13,036 nt of DNA from NCBI GenBank assembly GCA_045640525.1, contig JAZUFE010000005.1, forward strand, positions 1 through 13,036, given 5' to 3'. Origin of the DNA: JAILLW01 sp045640525 (GTDB lineage: Bacteria; Bacillota; Clostridia; Lachnospirales; Lachnospiraceae). How positions within the stretch are numbered: the stretch's first letter is position 1; the number at the start of each line of letters is the position of its first letter. Positions 12,114-13,036 of this stretch are shown one piece after another. The translations under genes were made by a program, and so were the position numbers. The notes below the pieces were generated by a model. That model made no database searches and had not been told where the DNA came from. It was given only the letters and a program-made list of their open reading frames with translations.

Positions 12114-13036
12114 ATGTCATTTTCATTTAAAAAATCGGACATCAGAAAAATTACCAGCAAAGCACTTTTCAAATCGGTGAGTGCCGTATTTCCCATGTGT
12201 TTTTGGGTCAATATGACTCAGAACAAATGCGGTACCTTGGAGCGTTCCAAAGCAACTGTTCTCGGATACAACATCGAAGGTAATTTCGATGATATCTTTG
12301 CCGGAATGATTCGCAGAATTCCTACCAAAGAAATTCGCGAAAAAGTCAAGAATACAATTTCCAGAGAAGTTCTCATAAAAGCATACAGCGAAGGAAAAGA
12401 TCAGGTTTCCGTTCAATACCAGCAGATGGCTCCCGACGGAAGTATCCACTGGGTTGAAACCATGGTCATTTTCGTCAGAAACACCGGTAAGGATATGTTC
12501 AACATAACCTTGTCCAGAATAATAGATGACAAAAAGGCCGAAGAACGTAAAAATCTCGAAATAAGCGGAATAGCCAAGGACTATCAGCAGGTTTTGATTA
12601 ATGCTTCGTCCGGTTATTTGGAAGTTGACTTAAGCTCCAACACTCTCATCGGAGATGTTATTGAAATAAACAATGACAGTAAACTTATAACAGCCGATCC
12701 CCCGAAACAAAACGGAATCGCCCGCTTTGATGAATACATGTCATACTGGTCGTCAAAGTACCTTGTTACCAATCCGATTGAATTCCTGTCAAAGGCCAAC
12801 TGCAATTATCTTATTGCTCAATACAAAGCAGGAACCAGGACAGTTGATATTTATGTGACCTGTACAGATCAAGACCGGCTCAGACATCTTAGACAGACCT
12901 ACTATCTTTCTACGAATGCCCGTACCGGCAACATTCTTGCTTTCATGCTTGTTACAGACTTGACGGAAGTAACCCAAAAGGAGCAGGAAAACAAGGATTA
13001 TCAGCATATTATATCCGCAATTGCAGAAGGCTTTAC
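12114..13036 (+). CDS. Tandem PAS-like sensory protein, N-terminal part (cut by window edge)
   Basis: The frame is open for 307 codons to the window end. The ATG at 12114 has GAGGGG about 6 bases upstream. No signal peptide or membrane helix is visible, so the visible part is cytoplasmic. Residues 20-140 look like one PAS-like domain (ATVLGYNIEG near 47, then QYQQMAPDGSIHWVETMVIF, ending RIIDDKKAEE). A second similar unit begins at KDYQQVLINASSGYLEVDL (155-173) and ends at LVTDLTEVTQKEQE (279-292). A third begins at KDYQHIISAIAEGF (294-307). The repeated KDYQ start and the closing '(I/L)xDxT' plus charged linker are typical of chained PAS domains. In Lachnospiraceae such chains usually lead to GGDEF, EAL or histidine kinase domains; the output domain lies beyond the window, so its function is inference only. 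Confidence 0.75.
   Translation, partial: MSFSFKKSDIRKITSKALFKSVSAVFPMCFWVNMTQNKCGTLERSKATVLGYNIEGNFDDIFAGMIRRIPTKEIREKVKNTISREVLIKAYSEGKDQVSVQYQQMAPDGSIHWVETMVIFVRNTGKDMFNITLSRIIDDKKAEERKNLEISGIAKDYQQVLINASSGYLEVDLSSNTLIGDVIEINNDSKLITADPPKQNGIARFDEYMSYWSSKYLVTNPIEFLSKANCNYLIAQYKAGTRTVDIYVTCTDQDRLRHLRQTYYLSTNARTGNILAFMLVTDLTEVTQKEQENKDYQHIISAIAEGF

Overview
The window looks like chromosomal DNA of a low-GC Gram-positive anaerobe (Bacillota, Clostridia, most likely Lachnospiraceae). This is an inference from AT-rich intergenic DNA, sigma-A type promoters, purine-rich ribosome binding sites, a clostridial pyruvate phosphate dikinase and a PAS-type signalling protein. There are no RNA genes, insertion sequences, CRISPR arrays or phage genes. 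About ten genes are present; two are cut by the window edges.

Left part, minus strand (1-1948): the N-terminal half of a MerR-family regulator with a MerR-like 19-bp-spacer promoter; a 335-base stretch with only fragmentary coding signal; then a two-gene operon in which a TetR-family regulator precedes, and overlaps by 8 bases, a CPBP-family membrane protease. The TetR promoter carries a 22-bp inverted repeat over its -10, so the operon is probably autorepressed.

Centre, minus strand (1951-9414): a strong intrinsic terminator closes ppdK (pyruvate phosphate dikinase, intact catalytic residues). Upstream of ppdK is a membrane-anchored GGDEF diguanylate cyclase with its own extended -10 promoter; ppdK has its own extended -10 overlapping the cyclase stop codon. 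Further upstream an ABC-F ATPase of the YbiT/YkpA type is coupled by a one-base overlap to a protein that fuses a PHP phosphoesterase to a Cof-like HAD phosphatase.

Right part, plus strand (9423-13036): a divergent heavy-metal efflux operon encodes a free-standing metal-binding (HMA) protein with a Zn-type DCxxC site, a PIB-2 Zn/Cd/Pb ATPase without its own HMA domain, and an ArsR/SmtB repressor. A perfect 10-2-10 inverted repeat just after the -10 is the likely ArsR operator, so metal would relieve repression of pump, metallochaperone-like protein and regulator together. The window ends inside a gene for a tandem PAS-like sensory protein whose output domain is missing.

Most notable: the PHP-HAD fusion, the split HMA/ATPase operon with its operator, the degenerate second ATPase site of the ABC-F protein, and a shared AGTACTT(A/G)GG motif at the predicted transcript starts of the diguanylate cyclase and the PAS gene. 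None amounts to clear proof of a new system.
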